DNA from: Rhodovarius crocodyli
GTDB lineage: Bacteria > Pseudomonadota > Alphaproteobacteria > Acetobacterales > Acetobacteraceae
Reading direction: 5' to 3'
Assembly (NCBI GenBank): GCA_945901085.1
Contig: CAMDJV010000023.1
Span: forward strand, 1-55,508
Length of the DNA stretch: 55,508 nt
Both the position numbers and the translations under genes were made by a program. Numbering within the stretch: the first letter of the stretch is position 1; the number at the start of each line of letters is the position of its first letter. This document shows, piece after piece, positions 7,969 to 16,505 of the stretch. The notes beneath the pieces were generated by a model that saw only the letters and a program-made list of their open reading frames with translations, was not told where the DNA came from and ran no database searches.

Positions 7969-9124
7969 GCAGGCCGATCAGCGCGGTCATCGCGCACATC
8001 ACGAAGCCGGGGACATAGCTGCCGGTCCAGCCCACCAGCAGGGTGAAGAGGCTGGGCATGACCACCATGGTGGCGCCAAAGACCACGCCCATGGCCGCCG
8101 TGGCGCCGCCGACCTGGCCGGCGGGGGCGACGCGGGCGATTTCGGCCAGCAGCACGCCATTCCAGGCCACGGCGGAGGCGCCCATCAGCAGGCCCACCGC
8201 AATCACCAGCCAGACCGGCCAGCCAGGCCCCGCCGCGGCCAGGGCGAGGGCTGCGAGGATGATCACCGCGCCCAGGCCGAGCAGCACCGGGCGGGCGCCA
8301 AAACGGTCAGCGCAGAGCGCCCAGAGAATGCGGCCGATGACGCCCGCGCCCTGGGCCAGCGCCAGATGCAGCCCGGCCTGGGCGAGGCCGAGGCCCAGCA
8401 CCTGCACCTGCCAGACCACGAAGAAGCTGCCAAAGCAGAATTGCGCCACGCCAAAGCCGCAGGAGGTGATGGCCAGGGCGCGGATTTGCGGCTGGCTGCG
8501 CAGCAGGGCCATGCTGCGGGCGGCATCGGCCAGGGGGGCGGATGGGGCCTGGGGGCTGCGGTCGGCATCCAGCACCGCGCGCAGCGGTTGCAGCGCCAGG
8601 GCCAGAACCAGAGAGAAAACCGCCATGGCGAGCACGCCGCCGCGCCAGCCAAAGGCCAGGGCTGCGAGCGGTGCGAGACCAGCCACGAGCATGGCGCCGG
8701 CCGGCACCCCGGTCTGCTTCAGGCCGAAGATCAGGCTGCGGCGATGGGGGGGCGTGCGGGCATAGAGCAGGTGGCTGCCTGCTGGGGTGATGGGCCCATG
8801 CCCCACCCCCGCCAGCAGGGCGGAGACGAGCAAGGCCCATGGGGTGCCTATCACCGCCAGCCCCAGCCCGGCTGCGATCACGCATAGCCCCACCTGGCAG
8901 ACGCGGATGCCGCCGAAGCGGGCCAGGAAGCCCTGGGTGAAAGGCCCCGAGACCAACGCGCCCGCATAGACCAGCGCGGTATGCACCCCGGCGAGGGAGG
9001 CCGGCAGGCCGGTTTCGGCCGAGATGCGGGTGGCCAGCACCGGCACGGTGAGGAAGGCGCCCATGCCGGCCATATGGGTGCCCAGCAGCGCCAGCATCAC
9101 CAGCCAGATCGAGACATGTTTCAT
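7913..9124 (-). CDS. MFS transporter (major facilitator superfamily)
   Basis: A hydrophobic protein of about 403 aa with roughly 12 predicted membrane segments. I start it at the ATG at 9124 (MKHVSIWLVMLALLG). The longer upstream frame reads as low-complexity, non-coding sequence. The loop after the second and third segments is short, and a basic central linker lies near residues 180-190. It is probably an inner-membrane proton-coupled drug or metabolite transporter. No substrate clue exists. It is divergent from the MscS gene. Confidence 0.8.
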   Translation of the reverse strand: MKHVSIWLVMLALLGTHMAGMGAFLTVPVLATRISAETGLPASLAGVHTALVYAGALVSGPFTQGFLARFGGIRVCQVGLCVIAAGLGLAVIGTPWALLVSALLAGVGHGPITPAGSHLLYARTPPHRRSLIFGLKQTGVPAGAMLVAGLAPLAALAFGWRGGVLAMAVFSLVLALALQPLRAVLDADRSPQAPSAPLADAARSMALLRSQPQIRALAITSCGFGVAQFCFGSFFVVWQVQVLGLGLAQAGLHLALAQGAGVIGRILWALCADRFGARPVLLGLGAVIILAALALAAAGPGWPVWLVIAVGLLMGASAVAWNGVLLAEIARVAPAGQVGGATAAMGVVFGATMVVMPSLFTLLVGWTGSYVPGFVMCAMTALIGLLSLVAGPGRGAAPPLPRR

Positions 9125-9258
9125 GCTGCACAGTCGCGCCTTGCGGGCGGTGTTGTGAAGCGGGCCGGGATGGCCAATCGATGGCACGGGGGCGGGCTTG
9201 CCTGTTTTGCCACCATGGCTGCTTGACCCTGGGGCTGGGGGTGCCCACACCCAGGTTT

Positions 9259-11487
9259 ATGAAACCATTCATGTCTGTGATGCTGTGGATGCTGGCGGTG
9301 ATGCTGCCGGGCATGGCGCAGCTTCCTTCATCCCCGCCCGCGAGCGCGGCTTTGGCTGCGGCTGCCCCTTCCGCCACTGCGCCGGCGGGGCCGGATCTGC
9401 AGCATCTGCTGGAGACGTTGCGCAATGATGGCCGGCGAGCGGAACTCATCGCCTTGCTGGAGGCGGTGGCGACGGCGCAGCGCCAGGGCGCGCCAAATGC
9501 GCCGCCAAACGCCGCCCAGACCCCGGCCGAGGCACCCATCCTGGGCGCCACCACGGAGCGTATCTCCGCAGCAATCGGTGCGATGGCGGCGGAAATCGAG
9601 TCCGCCACCGATCTGGAGGGGATTTTGGCCTGGTTGAGCGGCATGGTGAGTGACGAGACGCTGCAGGCCATGGTGCTGGAATTGGGCTGGAAGCTGCTGC
9701 TGGTCTTCGGCCTGGGGCTGCTGACCGAGCGGCTGAGCAAGCGGCTGCTGCGCCACTGGGCGGCGATGCTGGATATGCGCGCCCCGCCGGAGGGCGCGCA
9801 GAACGCCATGCTGCGCCGGGCACCCTATATCGCCGCGAGGCTGCTGCTGGATCTGGCGCCGGTGCTGGCCTTCTGTCTGGTGGCCCGGGTCATCATTCCG
9901 CAATTGCCCGGATGGCCATCGCAACGGGTCATCATCTGGACGGTGGCCAATGCCTATATCGTGGCCCGCGGCGTGATGGTGGTGGTGCGGCTGCTGTTCA
10001 GCCCGGCCAGCAACCATTTGCGCCTGCTGCCCTGCGCCGATGAAACGGCGGCCTATGTGACGGTGTGGATGCAGCGCATGGCGCTCGTCTCGGTCAGCGC
10101 CTATGCGGCGAGTGAATTCGCCCTGCTGCTGGCCATGCCGCTTTCGGTGCAGAATGGCATGCTGCGGGTGGGCTCGCTGCTGGTGTCGGTGCTGGCGGCC
10201 ATCATGGTGCTGCAGAACCGCCAGCCGGTGGCGCGGTTTCTGGCAGCGCCGCCGCTGGCGGAGGGCGAGGTGCCCGATCGAGGCCGGGCGATGCTGCGCC
10301 GCCTGCGCGACATGCTGGCCGATGCATGGCATGTGCTGGCCATTCTGTGGGTCTTGGCGCTTTGGGCCTCCTGGGCAATGGCGCTCAATCATGGCGTCGA
10401 TAGGCTGCTGCAGGCCAGCGGGCTGACCGTGGGGGTGGTGGTGGTGGCCAAGTTGGCCGATGAGGCGATGAGGCGGCTGCTTGATGGCGCCTTCAGTATC
10501 AGTGCCGATTTCGCCAGCCGCTTTCCGGGGCTGGAGGCGCGGGCCAATCGGTATCTGCCCGGGTTGAAGGGGCTGGTCGGCGTGCTGATCGCGCTGGTGA
10601 CGGTGGTGGTGCTGCTGGAGGTCTGGGGGTTGGGTGCCTTCTCCTGGTTCCGCTATGGCCGGGGCGGGGCGCGGCTGCTGGGCTCGGTGATGTCGATCTC
10701 GCTCACGCTGCTGCTGGCGCTTTTGGTGTGGGAGGCGGCCAATGCGGCCATTGCCCGCCATCTCGCGCAACTTTCCGCCAATGCCGCCACCGCCCGCTCG
10801 GCGCGGGTGCGCACGCTGCTGCCGATGCTGCGCACGGTGCTGGGCATTGTGGTCACCATTTTCATCACGCTCAATGTACTGGCGGAGATCGGGGTGAATG
10901 TGGCGCCGCTGCTGGCGGGTGCGGGTGTCATCGGCCTCGCCGTCGGCTTTGGCTCGCAGACCTTGGTGCGCGATGTCATCACCGGGGTCTTCCTGCTGTT
11001 CGAGGATTCGGTGGCGGTGGGCGATGTGGTGACGCTGGGGGGGCTGAGCGGCACGGTGGAGCAATTATCCATCCGCTCCATCCGGCTGCGGGCGGTCAAT
11101 GGCGATGTCCATATCATCCCCTTCTCAGCGGTGACGACGGTGACGAACCAGACGCGCGATTATGGCTATGCCGTGATCGACCTGGTGGTGGATTACGATG
11201 CGGATACCGACCTGGTGGCGTCGGCGTTGAGCGAGGTGGGCACCGTCATGCGCGCCGATGATGCCTGGAGCGGCTCCATCATGGCGGCCATCGAGGTGAT
11301 GGGCGTGGAGCGGATGAGTGATATGGGCGTGGTGGTTCGGGCGCGGATGAAGACCGAGCCGGCGCGCCGCTGGGCGGTGTCGCGCGAGTTGAACCGCCGG
11401 GTGAAGCTGCGCTGCGGCGAGTTGGGGATTATGATCAGCCCGCCGGGGAAGGTGGTGCAGGTTCCACCGCCGCCGCCGGCGGTGTGA
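9259..11487 (+). CDS. Large MscS-family mechanosensitive channel (YbiO/MscM-like)
   Basis: A 742-aa protein with a signal-like first segment (MKPFMSVMLWMLAVMLPGMAQ), a periplasmic region, many membrane helices, and a C-terminal MscS pore and cytoplasmic domain. The pore-lining signature is LLAGAGVIGLAVGFGSQTLVRD at about residues 550-572, followed by FEDSVAVGDVV. Such channels release solutes under hypo-osmotic shock. The size exceeds basic MscS (~290 aa) and fits the large YbiO-like class. Its 3' end overlaps that of the convergent ABC ATPase gene by 53 bases. The ATG at 9259 was chosen over an upstream in-frame start that would precede the signal-like segment. Confidence 0.88.
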   Translation: MKPFMSVMLWMLAVMLPGMAQLPSSPPASAALAAAAPSATAPAGPDLQHLLETLRNDGRRAELIALLEAVATAQRQGAPNAPPNAAQTPAEAPILGATTERISAAIGAMAAEIESATDLEGILAWLSGMVSDETLQAMVLELGWKLLLVFGLGLLTERLSKRLLRHWAAMLDMRAPPEGAQNAMLRRAPYIAARLLLDLAPVLAFCLVARVIIPQLPGWPSQRVIIWTVANAYIVARGVMVVVRLLFSPASNHLRLLPCADETAAYVTVWMQRMALVSVSAYAASEFALLLAMPLSVQNGMLRVGSLLVSVLAAIMVLQNRQPVARFLAAPPLAEGEVPDRGRAMLRRLRDMLADAWHVLAILWVLALWASWAMALNHGVDRLLQASGLTVGVVVVAKLADEAMRRLLDGAFSISADFASRFPGLEARANRYLPGLKGLVGVLIALVTVVVLLEVWGLGAFSWFRYGRGGARLLGSVMSISLTLLLALLVWEAANAAIARHLAQLSANAATARSARVRTLLPMLRTVLGIVVTIFITLNVLAEIGVNVAPLLAGAGVIGLAVGFGSQTLVRDVITGVFLLFEDSVAVGDVVTLGGLSGTVEQLSIRSIRLRAVNGDVHIIPFSAVTTVTNQTRDYGYAVIDLVVDYDADTDLVASALSEVGTVMRADDAWSGSIMAAIEVMGVERMSDMGVVVRARMKTEPARRWAVSRELNRRVKLRCGELGIMISPPGKVVQVPPPPPAV

Positions 11488-12220
11488 GCCCCTCCGGGCC
11501 GAGCACCTCCTCCACCGTGCCATCTTGGATGATCCGCCCGCCATCCATGCGGATCACCCGGGTGCACCAGCGGCGCACGATCTCCATGGCATGGGTGGCC
11601 AGCACCAGGATTTCGGCATCGCGCACCAGCACGGCGAGGCGCTCCTCGGCGCGGGCCATGAAATCGGCATCGCCGGCGAGGAACCATTCATCCATCAGCA
11701 GGATATCGGGCGCCATGGCGGTGGCCATCGCGAAGGCGAGGCGCACCTGCATGCCGGCCGAGTAGCTGCGCACCGGGATATCGAGAAATTCATTCAGGCC
11801 GGAGAAGCTGACAACCTCGGCGGCGAGGGCCTTGGCCTGGGCATCGCTCAGGCCGCGATACCAGGCGCGCAGGCGGATATTCTCAAAGCCAGTCGCCCAG
11901 GGGTCCATACCGGCCATGGGGTCGATGAGGCTGCCGATTTCGCCCTGCACCTCAAGCCGCCCGCCCACCGGGTCATAAATGCCCGCTATGGTGCGCAGCA
12001 GGGTGGATTTGCCGGCGCCATTATGGCCGATCAGCGCCACCCGCTCGCCACTCTTGATGGAGAAATTCAGGTCACGCAGCGCGGCCACCACCACCCTATC
12101 CTGCGCATCTTGCTCCACACGGCGCGAGGCGGCGGCGAAGAGGCGCTTTTTCAGGCTGCGCGAGCCGACATGATAGAGCGGAAAATCAACGGCCAATCCC
12201 TCGGCCTTGATATATGCCAT
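11435..12220 (-). CDS. ABC-2 polysaccharide/O-antigen export ATP-binding protein (Wzt/KpsT-like)
   Basis: A 261-aa ABC ATPase with Walker A GHNGAGKST, a signature-like region SYSAGMQVRLAF, Walker B DILLMDEW and switch ATHAME. The aromatic NPLYH-like N-terminus and the YSAGM signature match the Wzt/KpsT/TagH group that energises glycan export. It lacks the C-terminal carbohydrate-binding domain of some Wzt proteins. It starts 4 bases after the permease stop, so the two form an operon. No glycosyltransferase genes are nearby. Confidence 0.88.
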   Translation of the reverse strand: MAYIKAEGLAVDFPLYHVGSRSLKKRLFAAASRRVEQDAQDRVVVAALRDLNFSIKSGERVALIGHNGAGKSTLLRTIAGIYDPVGGRLEVQGEIGSLIDPMAGMDPWATGFENIRLRAWYRGLSDAQAKALAAEVVSFSGLNEFLDIPVRSYSAGMQVRLAFAMATAMAPDILLMDEWFLAGDADFMARAEERLAVLVRDAEILVLATHAMEIVRRWCTRVIRMDGGRIIQDGTVEEVLGPEGLTPPAAAVEPAPPSPAG

Positions 12221-12224
12221 GATA

Positions 12225-13058
12225 TCAGACCCAGAAGGCGATGCGGGAGCGGAAACGCACAAACAGGGCGAAGGCCGCACCGCATAGGATGGCGGAATAG
12301 GCCAGCGCCGCCAGCCAGACCAGCGGCGAGACCCCGCCTCCCACCAGCGGTCCGCGCACCGTCTCCATCACCGCGAAGACGGGATTGAGCGGCAGCCATT
12401 TGGCCGCCTCGCCCAGCAATTCAGGCTTCCAGATCACCGGTGAGACGAAGAAGGCGATTTGCATCACGGATGCGATGATCGGGCCGATATCGCGGAAACG
12501 CGCCGATAGCATGCCAAACAGCACCGCCGCCGCCAGCGCATCAATCAGGAATAGCGCCAGGCCGGGCAGCGCCCAGAGCGATACAAGCCCCGGCCAAGAA
12601 TTGCAGGCCAGGAAGACCAGCAGGATCAGGGGCAGGTTATGCGCCGCCACGATCACATTGCGCATCACGCAGCGCAGGGCATGGACGCTGTAGGGCTGCG
12701 GCATCTGGCGGATGACGCCTTCCTGCTCGATCAGCGAGTTGGAGCCTTCATTCACCATGCCGGCGATGACGTTCCAGGTGATGAGGCTCACCGCGAGATA
12801 GGGCAGGTATTGCCGCAGTTCCAGCTTGAACAACTGGGAATAGAGAAAGCCGAGCGAGATCAGCATCACCGCCGTGGACAGCGTCAGCCAGAATGGCCCC
12901 AGCACCGAACCGCGATAGCGGTTGCGGATATCCATCCGCGCCAGGGCCAGCGGCAGGCGCCAGCGGCCCACCCCCAAGGCCAGATCATCGACCGCGCGCG
13001 CCAGCATGCGCGGGTTGGCCGCGTCTCGCACGGAAGGGGCCTGATGGGTGCTCAGCAT
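12225..13058 (-). CDS. ABC-2 type polysaccharide export permease (Wzm/KpsM-like)
   Basis: A 277-aa integral membrane protein with about six hydrophobic segments. The motif RYRGSVLGPFWLTLSTAVM near residues 47-66 is the usual N-terminal signature of this export permease family. The ATPase gene follows 4 bases later, so they likely form a glycan or lipid-linked glycan exporter. The ATG at 13058 was preferred to a GTG one codon upstream. The exported substrate cannot be deduced. Confidence 0.88.
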   Translation of the reverse strand: MLSTHQAPSVRDAANPRMLARAVDDLALGVGRWRLPLALARMDIRNRYRGSVLGPFWLTLSTAVMLISLGFLYSQLFKLELRQYLPYLAVSLITWNVIAGMVNEGSNSLIEQEGVIRQMPQPYSVHALRCVMRNVIVAAHNLPLILLVFLACNSWPGLVSLWALPGLALFLIDALAAAVLFGMLSARFRDIGPIIASVMQIAFFVSPVIWKPELLGEAAKWLPLNPVFAVMETVRGPLVGGGVSPLVWLAALAYSAILCGAAFALFVRFRSRIAFWV

Positions 13059-13108
13059 CACCGCCCTTTACCCCCAGGGCGACGAGGCGACTACCCCTGG
13101 GTGCTATT

Positions 13109-14374
13109 TCATGCACTGCCCGCCCGGGCGGCCCATGCCGCAATCACCCTGGCGGCCTGGGAGAAATCCTCCATCCGCATCGCCTCGAGCGGGGTGTGGC
13201 TGCCATTTTGGTTGCGCACGAAGACCATGCCTGCGGGAATACCGGCCTGGGCGAAGGAGGCGGCGTCATGCCCACCGCCCGAGGGCATGATCTTATAGGG
13301 CACGCCCATCGCCTCGGCCGCGGCGCGCACGCCATCCTGGATGGCCTGGTCCATCGGCGTGGCAGCACTCTCGCCCCGGCCCACCACATCAATTGCCACG
13401 CCACGGGCGGTGCCGATTTCGGCCGCCAGACGGTCGATCTCGGCGAAAAACAGGTCCAGCGTTTCGATATGGGGGCTGCGCACATCGAGCGAGAAATCGA
13501 TCTCGCCCGGGACCTTGCCGAAGCCCGCCTGGTCATTGGTGTTGATGGTGCAGAAGGTCATCACCATCGGCTTGCCCTTCGCGTCCAGCACGCCCCAATA
13601 GAGGTCGAGCTTATGGGCGAATTCGGCAAGCGCCATCGCCGCGTCATGCCGATAGGCCCGTGGTGTGGCGCCCGAATGGTTGTATTCGCCTCTGATGCGC
13701 CCTGCCCGCACCCTCCGATTGCCCGGCAGGGCGGTGACGATGCCCAGCGGGATTTCCTCATGGTCGAGCACCGGGCCCTGCTCGATATGCAGTTCCAGAT
13801 AGGCGGCGACATTATGCGGGCCGAGCGCGGCGCGGCCGGCCTTCACCGCATCGGGGTCATAACCCAGGGCGCGCATATGGTGCTCGAGCGAGAGGCCGCT
13901 ATCCTTGCGCAGGGCCTGGAGGTTTTCCGCCGGGTAGCTGCCCAGCGCCATGCGGCTGCCGGGCAGGCCGGGGAACCAAGCACCGCCCTCCTCGGCGCGG
14001 ATGGCCATGACGGTGATGTCGCGCCGCGGCTGAAAGCCCGCCTGCACCATGCCCGCCACCACCGCCATGCCGCAGAGAACCCCGGCCGCGCCATCGTAAT
14101 TGCCGCCTTGGGGGACGGAATCGAGGTGGCTGCCCAGAATGATCTGCGGCAGCGTGCGGTCGGTGCCCGGCAGGATCATGTACATATTGCCGGCGAAGTC
14201 ATTGTGGATGGCGAGGCCGAGTTTTTCCGCCTCGGCACGGACCAGGGCATGGGCGATTTCCTCACCCGGGCCATAGGCCTCGCGGGTGACGCCAACGCCA
14301 TCGAAGGTTTTCTCCCGCAAGGCGTCGAAAAGCCGGGCGGCGAGGGCGGTATCGGGGCGAAGATTCGTGGCCAT
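13109..14374 (-). CDS. M20 family Zn-dependent amidohydrolase (N-carbamoyl-amino acid hydrolase/allantoate amidohydrolase type)
   Basis: A 421-aa cytosolic metallohydrolase. Metal ligands fit GSHLDSVPQGGNYDG (His and Asp), the acidic pair in RAEEGGAWFPG and a late PSGGGHDAASF His. The family removes carbamoyl or ureido groups from N-carbamoyl-amino acids, beta-ureidopropionate or allantoate. No hydantoinase or purine-degradation partner is adjacent, so the substrate is open. GGAGG stands a few bases before the ATG at 14374, which favours this start over 14416. Confidence 0.87.
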   Translation of the reverse strand: MATNLRPDTALAARLFDALREKTFDGVGVTREAYGPGEEIAHALVRAEAEKLGLAIHNDFAGNMYMILPGTDRTLPQIILGSHLDSVPQGGNYDGAAGVLCGMAVVAGMVQAGFQPRRDITVMAIRAEEGGAWFPGLPGSRMALGSYPAENLQALRKDSGLSLEHHMRALGYDPDAVKAGRAALGPHNVAAYLELHIEQGPVLDHEEIPLGIVTALPGNRRVRAGRIRGEYNHSGATPRAYRHDAAMALAEFAHKLDLYWGVLDAKGKPMVMTFCTINTNDQAGFGKVPGEIDFSLDVRSPHIETLDLFFAEIDRLAAEIGTARGVAIDVVGRGESAATPMDQAIQDGVRAAAEAMGVPYKIMPSGGGHDAASFAQAGIPAGMVFVRNQNGSHTPLEAMRMEDFSQAARVIAAWAARAGSA

Positions 14375-14543
14375 ATGGGCCTCCATGCGGGCGGGGGGGC
14401 CAAGGTAGCGCGGCACGGGACGCTGCCAAGCGGGCGGGGGGTGGAAAGGCCGCGGCGGTTACGCCGCCAATTCACGCCATGGCAGGCTTGCGCGCGGCGG
14501 CCCGCCCCGTTATGGCCCGGCGCGAAACGCAGGGATCACTCGC

Positions 14544-14966
14544 ATGGCCATCGAACGCACCTTCTCCATCCTCAAGCCCGACGCGACGCGGCGCAACCTG
14601 ACCGGCGCGATCAACGCCGTCTATGAAAAGGCCGGCCTGCGGATCGTGGCGCAAAAGCGCATCCATATGACCCGCGCCCAGGCCGAGAGCTTTTATGGCG
14701 TGCATCGCGAGCGCGGCTTTTTCAATGATCTGGTGAGCTTCATGATCTCCGGCCCGGTGGTGGTGCAGGTGCTGGAAGGCGAGAATGCCGTCCTCGCCCA
14801 TCGTGACCTGATGGGTGCGACCAACCCGGCCAATGCCGCCGAGGGCACGGTTCGCAAGCTCTTCGCCGAGAGCATCGAGGCGAATTCGGTGCATGGCTCG
14901 GATAGCGCCGAGAATGCCGCGGTTGAGATCGCGTATTTCTTCGCCGGCTGCGACATCGTCGGGTAA
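14544..14966 (+). CDS. ndk: Nucleoside diphosphate kinase
   Basis: A 140-aa enzyme of standard Ndk length that transfers phosphate from ATP to NDPs through a phosphohistidine. The N-terminus [17 protein letters not shown] is typical. The catalytic-site block [16 protein letters not shown] contains the active His. An AGGGA lies upstream of the ATG. It stands alone as a probable single-gene unit. Confidence 0.97.
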   Translation: MAIERTFSILKPDATRRNLTGAINAVYEKAGLRIVAQKRIHMTRAQAESFYGVHRERGFFNDLVSFMISGPVVVQVLEGENAVLAHRDLMGATNPANAAEGTVRKLFAESIEANSVHGSDSAENAAVEIAYFFAGCDIVG

Positions 14967-14970
14967 GACG

Positions 14971-15031
14971 CGCCGCGCCGCCGCGGCGCGGGTGATCAGG
15001 GATTGCATCGGCAGGCCATGGCGTGGCCTGC
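14971..15031. terminator. Two hairpins between ndk and ridA
   Basis: Immediately after ndk come arms CGCCGCG (14971-14977) and CGCGGCG (14982-14988). Then come arms GCAGGCCA (15011-15018) and TGGCCTGC (15024-15031). They are GC-rich without a T-run, so termination is possible but not certain. Confidence 0.4.
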
Positions 15032-15065
15032 TGTCGCCTGACACGCGCGACGCGGGGGCAATTCC

Positions 15066-15440
15066 ATGAGCATTATTCGATTCGCCGAGGAAACGCGGCT
15101 CAGCGGCGCGGTGGCGCATGGCGGGGTGCTCTACCTCGCCGGCCAGGTGGCCGATGATGCCAGCCTCGATGCTGAGGGGCAGACCGCCGATATTCTCGCC
15201 CAGATTGACGCCTTGCTGGCGGCGGCGGGGACGGATAAGGCGCATTTATTGAGCGCCACCATTATTTTGGCTGATATTGCAGATGCGGCGGCGATGAACC
15301 GCGCCTGGGACCGCTGGCTGGACCGGGGCAATAAGCCGGCGCGGATGACCATTCAGGCAGCCCTGGTTGACCCTTCCTGGCGGGTGGAGATCACCGGCAT
15401 TGCAGCCATCCCCGCGCCGTCGGGGAGCCGTGATGGCTGA
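15066..15440 (+). CDS. RidA/YjgF family protein (YjgH-like)
   Basis: A 124-aa RidA-fold protein. Family features are LYLAGQVADD, the QTADILAQIDALLAAAGTD helix, and the C-terminal MTIQAALVDPSWRVEITGIAA. Canonical RidA uses a conserved Arg in an RxC/N-type motif to deaminate enamine/imine intermediates. Here the equivalent segment reads PARMTIQAALV, so Arg appears present. It overlaps the start of the channel gene by 8 bases and is probably co-transcribed with it. Confidence 0.88.
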   Translation: MSIIRFAEETRLSGAVAHGGVLYLAGQVADDASLDAEGQTADILAQIDALLAAAGTDKAHLLSATIILADIADAAAMNRAWDRWLDRGNKPARMTIQAALVDPSWRVEITGIAAIPAPSGSRDG

Positions 15441-16341
15441 AAACCCCACCCAACGCCGCACCGCCTTGCACAGTGGTGCGATGACGCTGGGGCTGATGCT
15501 GCTGGTGGCAGCGGCGGCGGGTGGTGATGGCTGGCTCTTCTCGGTGGCGGCCCTGGTTGTGGCGGGCCTCGCCGTGGGCGGGCTTTATCTGGTGTTTCCG
15601 CATGGGCCATTATTCGCCCTGGGCGTGGCCAATGGGCTTGCAGTCTATATGTGCCTTTATGTGGTGATCGGCCGAAGCGCCTTTCCCCAAGCCATTAGCT
15701 GGACGCTGCCTTTTGGCTTTCTCATGCCCGTGGCCGCCTTTGTGGGCACCTGCTGGCTCAAGCGGGGGGAATTGGTGGCGCTGGCCTCCAGGGGCCTTGA
15801 TGATGCCGATCTGACGCATTTGCCGCGCGTGATGCGCTGGCTGCTGATGTGCGGCATGGTGGGGGTGCTGGCCATGGCCTCGCCATTCAATCGCCAAGGC
15901 CCGGAAAGCCAGACCATGGTGCTGATGATCGCCATGGCGGCGATCTCGGCCATTTCGGTCATCGCGGTGCGTGATGTGGTGCGGTTGCTGGTGGATGTGG
16001 CGGCGATTCTGACCATGGTGACGGCGCGCATCAGGTTCCTCGTCGTGCCGATGGCGACCTATGTCAGCCTCTTCACCCTATTGGCGACGAGCTTTGGCTG
16101 CCTGTATCGCATTGCCGATGCGCTCAGTGAGGGGCCGCTATTCCAGAAGCTGGGGCATATGGGCCGGCTTGATTTTTCCGAGGCGCTGCATTTCTCCGTC
16201 GTGACGCTCGCCACGGTGGGGTATGGCGACATCTTGCCGATAGATGATGGGGTGCGGATTCTGGCGACGATTGAGATGGTGGTGGGCCAATTGCTACTGC
16301 TCTTCGGCTTTTCGGAAATCATGCGAAGCCGTAAGGCTTGA
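15433..16341 (+). CDS. Voltage-gated-like potassium channel protein (ion transport 2 family)
   Basis: A 302-aa inner-membrane protein. Several hydrophobic segments fill the first ~200 residues. The C-terminus holds a classical pore: a helix, then the selectivity filter TLATVGYGD near residue 270, then a last membrane helix (IEMVVGQLLLLFGFSEI). There is no RCK/TrkA-N domain after the pore, so gating is not by a cytosolic ligand domain. The ATG at 15433 overlaps the end of ridA, which suggests translational coupling. K+ selectivity is inferred from the GYGD filter. Confidence 0.82.
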   Translation: MAENPTQRRTALHSGAMTLGLMLLVAAAAGGDGWLFSVAALVVAGLAVGGLYLVFPHGPLFALGVANGLAVYMCLYVVIGRSAFPQAISWTLPFGFLMPVAAFVGTCWLKRGELVALASRGLDDADLTHLPRVMRWLLMCGMVGVLAMASPFNRQGPESQTMVLMIAMAAISAISVIAVRDVVRLLVDVAAILTMVTARIRFLVVPMATYVSLFTLLATSFGCLYRIADALSEGPLFQKLGHMGRLDFSEALHFSVVTLATVGYGDILPIDDGVRILATIEMVVGQLLLLFGFSEIMRSRKA

Positions 16342-16345
16342 AACT

Positions 16346-16364
16346 GCTCTCACTGGGCGAGAGC
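16346..16364. terminator. Hairpin downstream of the channel gene
   Basis: Arms GCTCTC (16346-16351) and GAGAGC (16359-16364) form a short hairpin 4 bases after the channel stop codon. No T-tract follows, so its role as a terminator is tentative. Confidence 0.3.
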
Positions 16365-16427
16365 TGCCCGCTTCCATCTGCCGGCCTTGCTAAGCCTGTC
16401 GGATGGTAGGTAGCCTTGTTTCCATAA

Positions 16428-16458
16428 CGAAACTGCGGATGGATGCTTGGCAGTTTCG
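16428..16458. promoter_or_regulatory. Inverted repeat upstream of the HpcH/HpaI aldolase gene, possible operator
   Basis: Perfect 9-bp arms CGAAACTGC (16428-16436) and GCAGTTTCG (16450-16458) are separated by 13 bp, about 50-80 bp before the aldolase start. Partial symmetry continues outward (CCAT and ATGG). Spacing of about two helical turns between half-sites suits a dimeric regulator. No regulator gene is adjacent. A transcript hairpin is an alternative. Confidence 0.4.
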
Positions 16459-16505
16459 ATGGGTGGAATGAACACAAGCAGCATTTTGGGAGGCCAAGAG
16501 GTCAG

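Noticed and set aside
9328-11064. 578-codon minus-strand ORF opposite the MscS gene
   Set aside because: The product is composed of His/Gln/Arg repeats typical of reverse reading of GC-rich coding DNA, while the plus strand has a complete channel.
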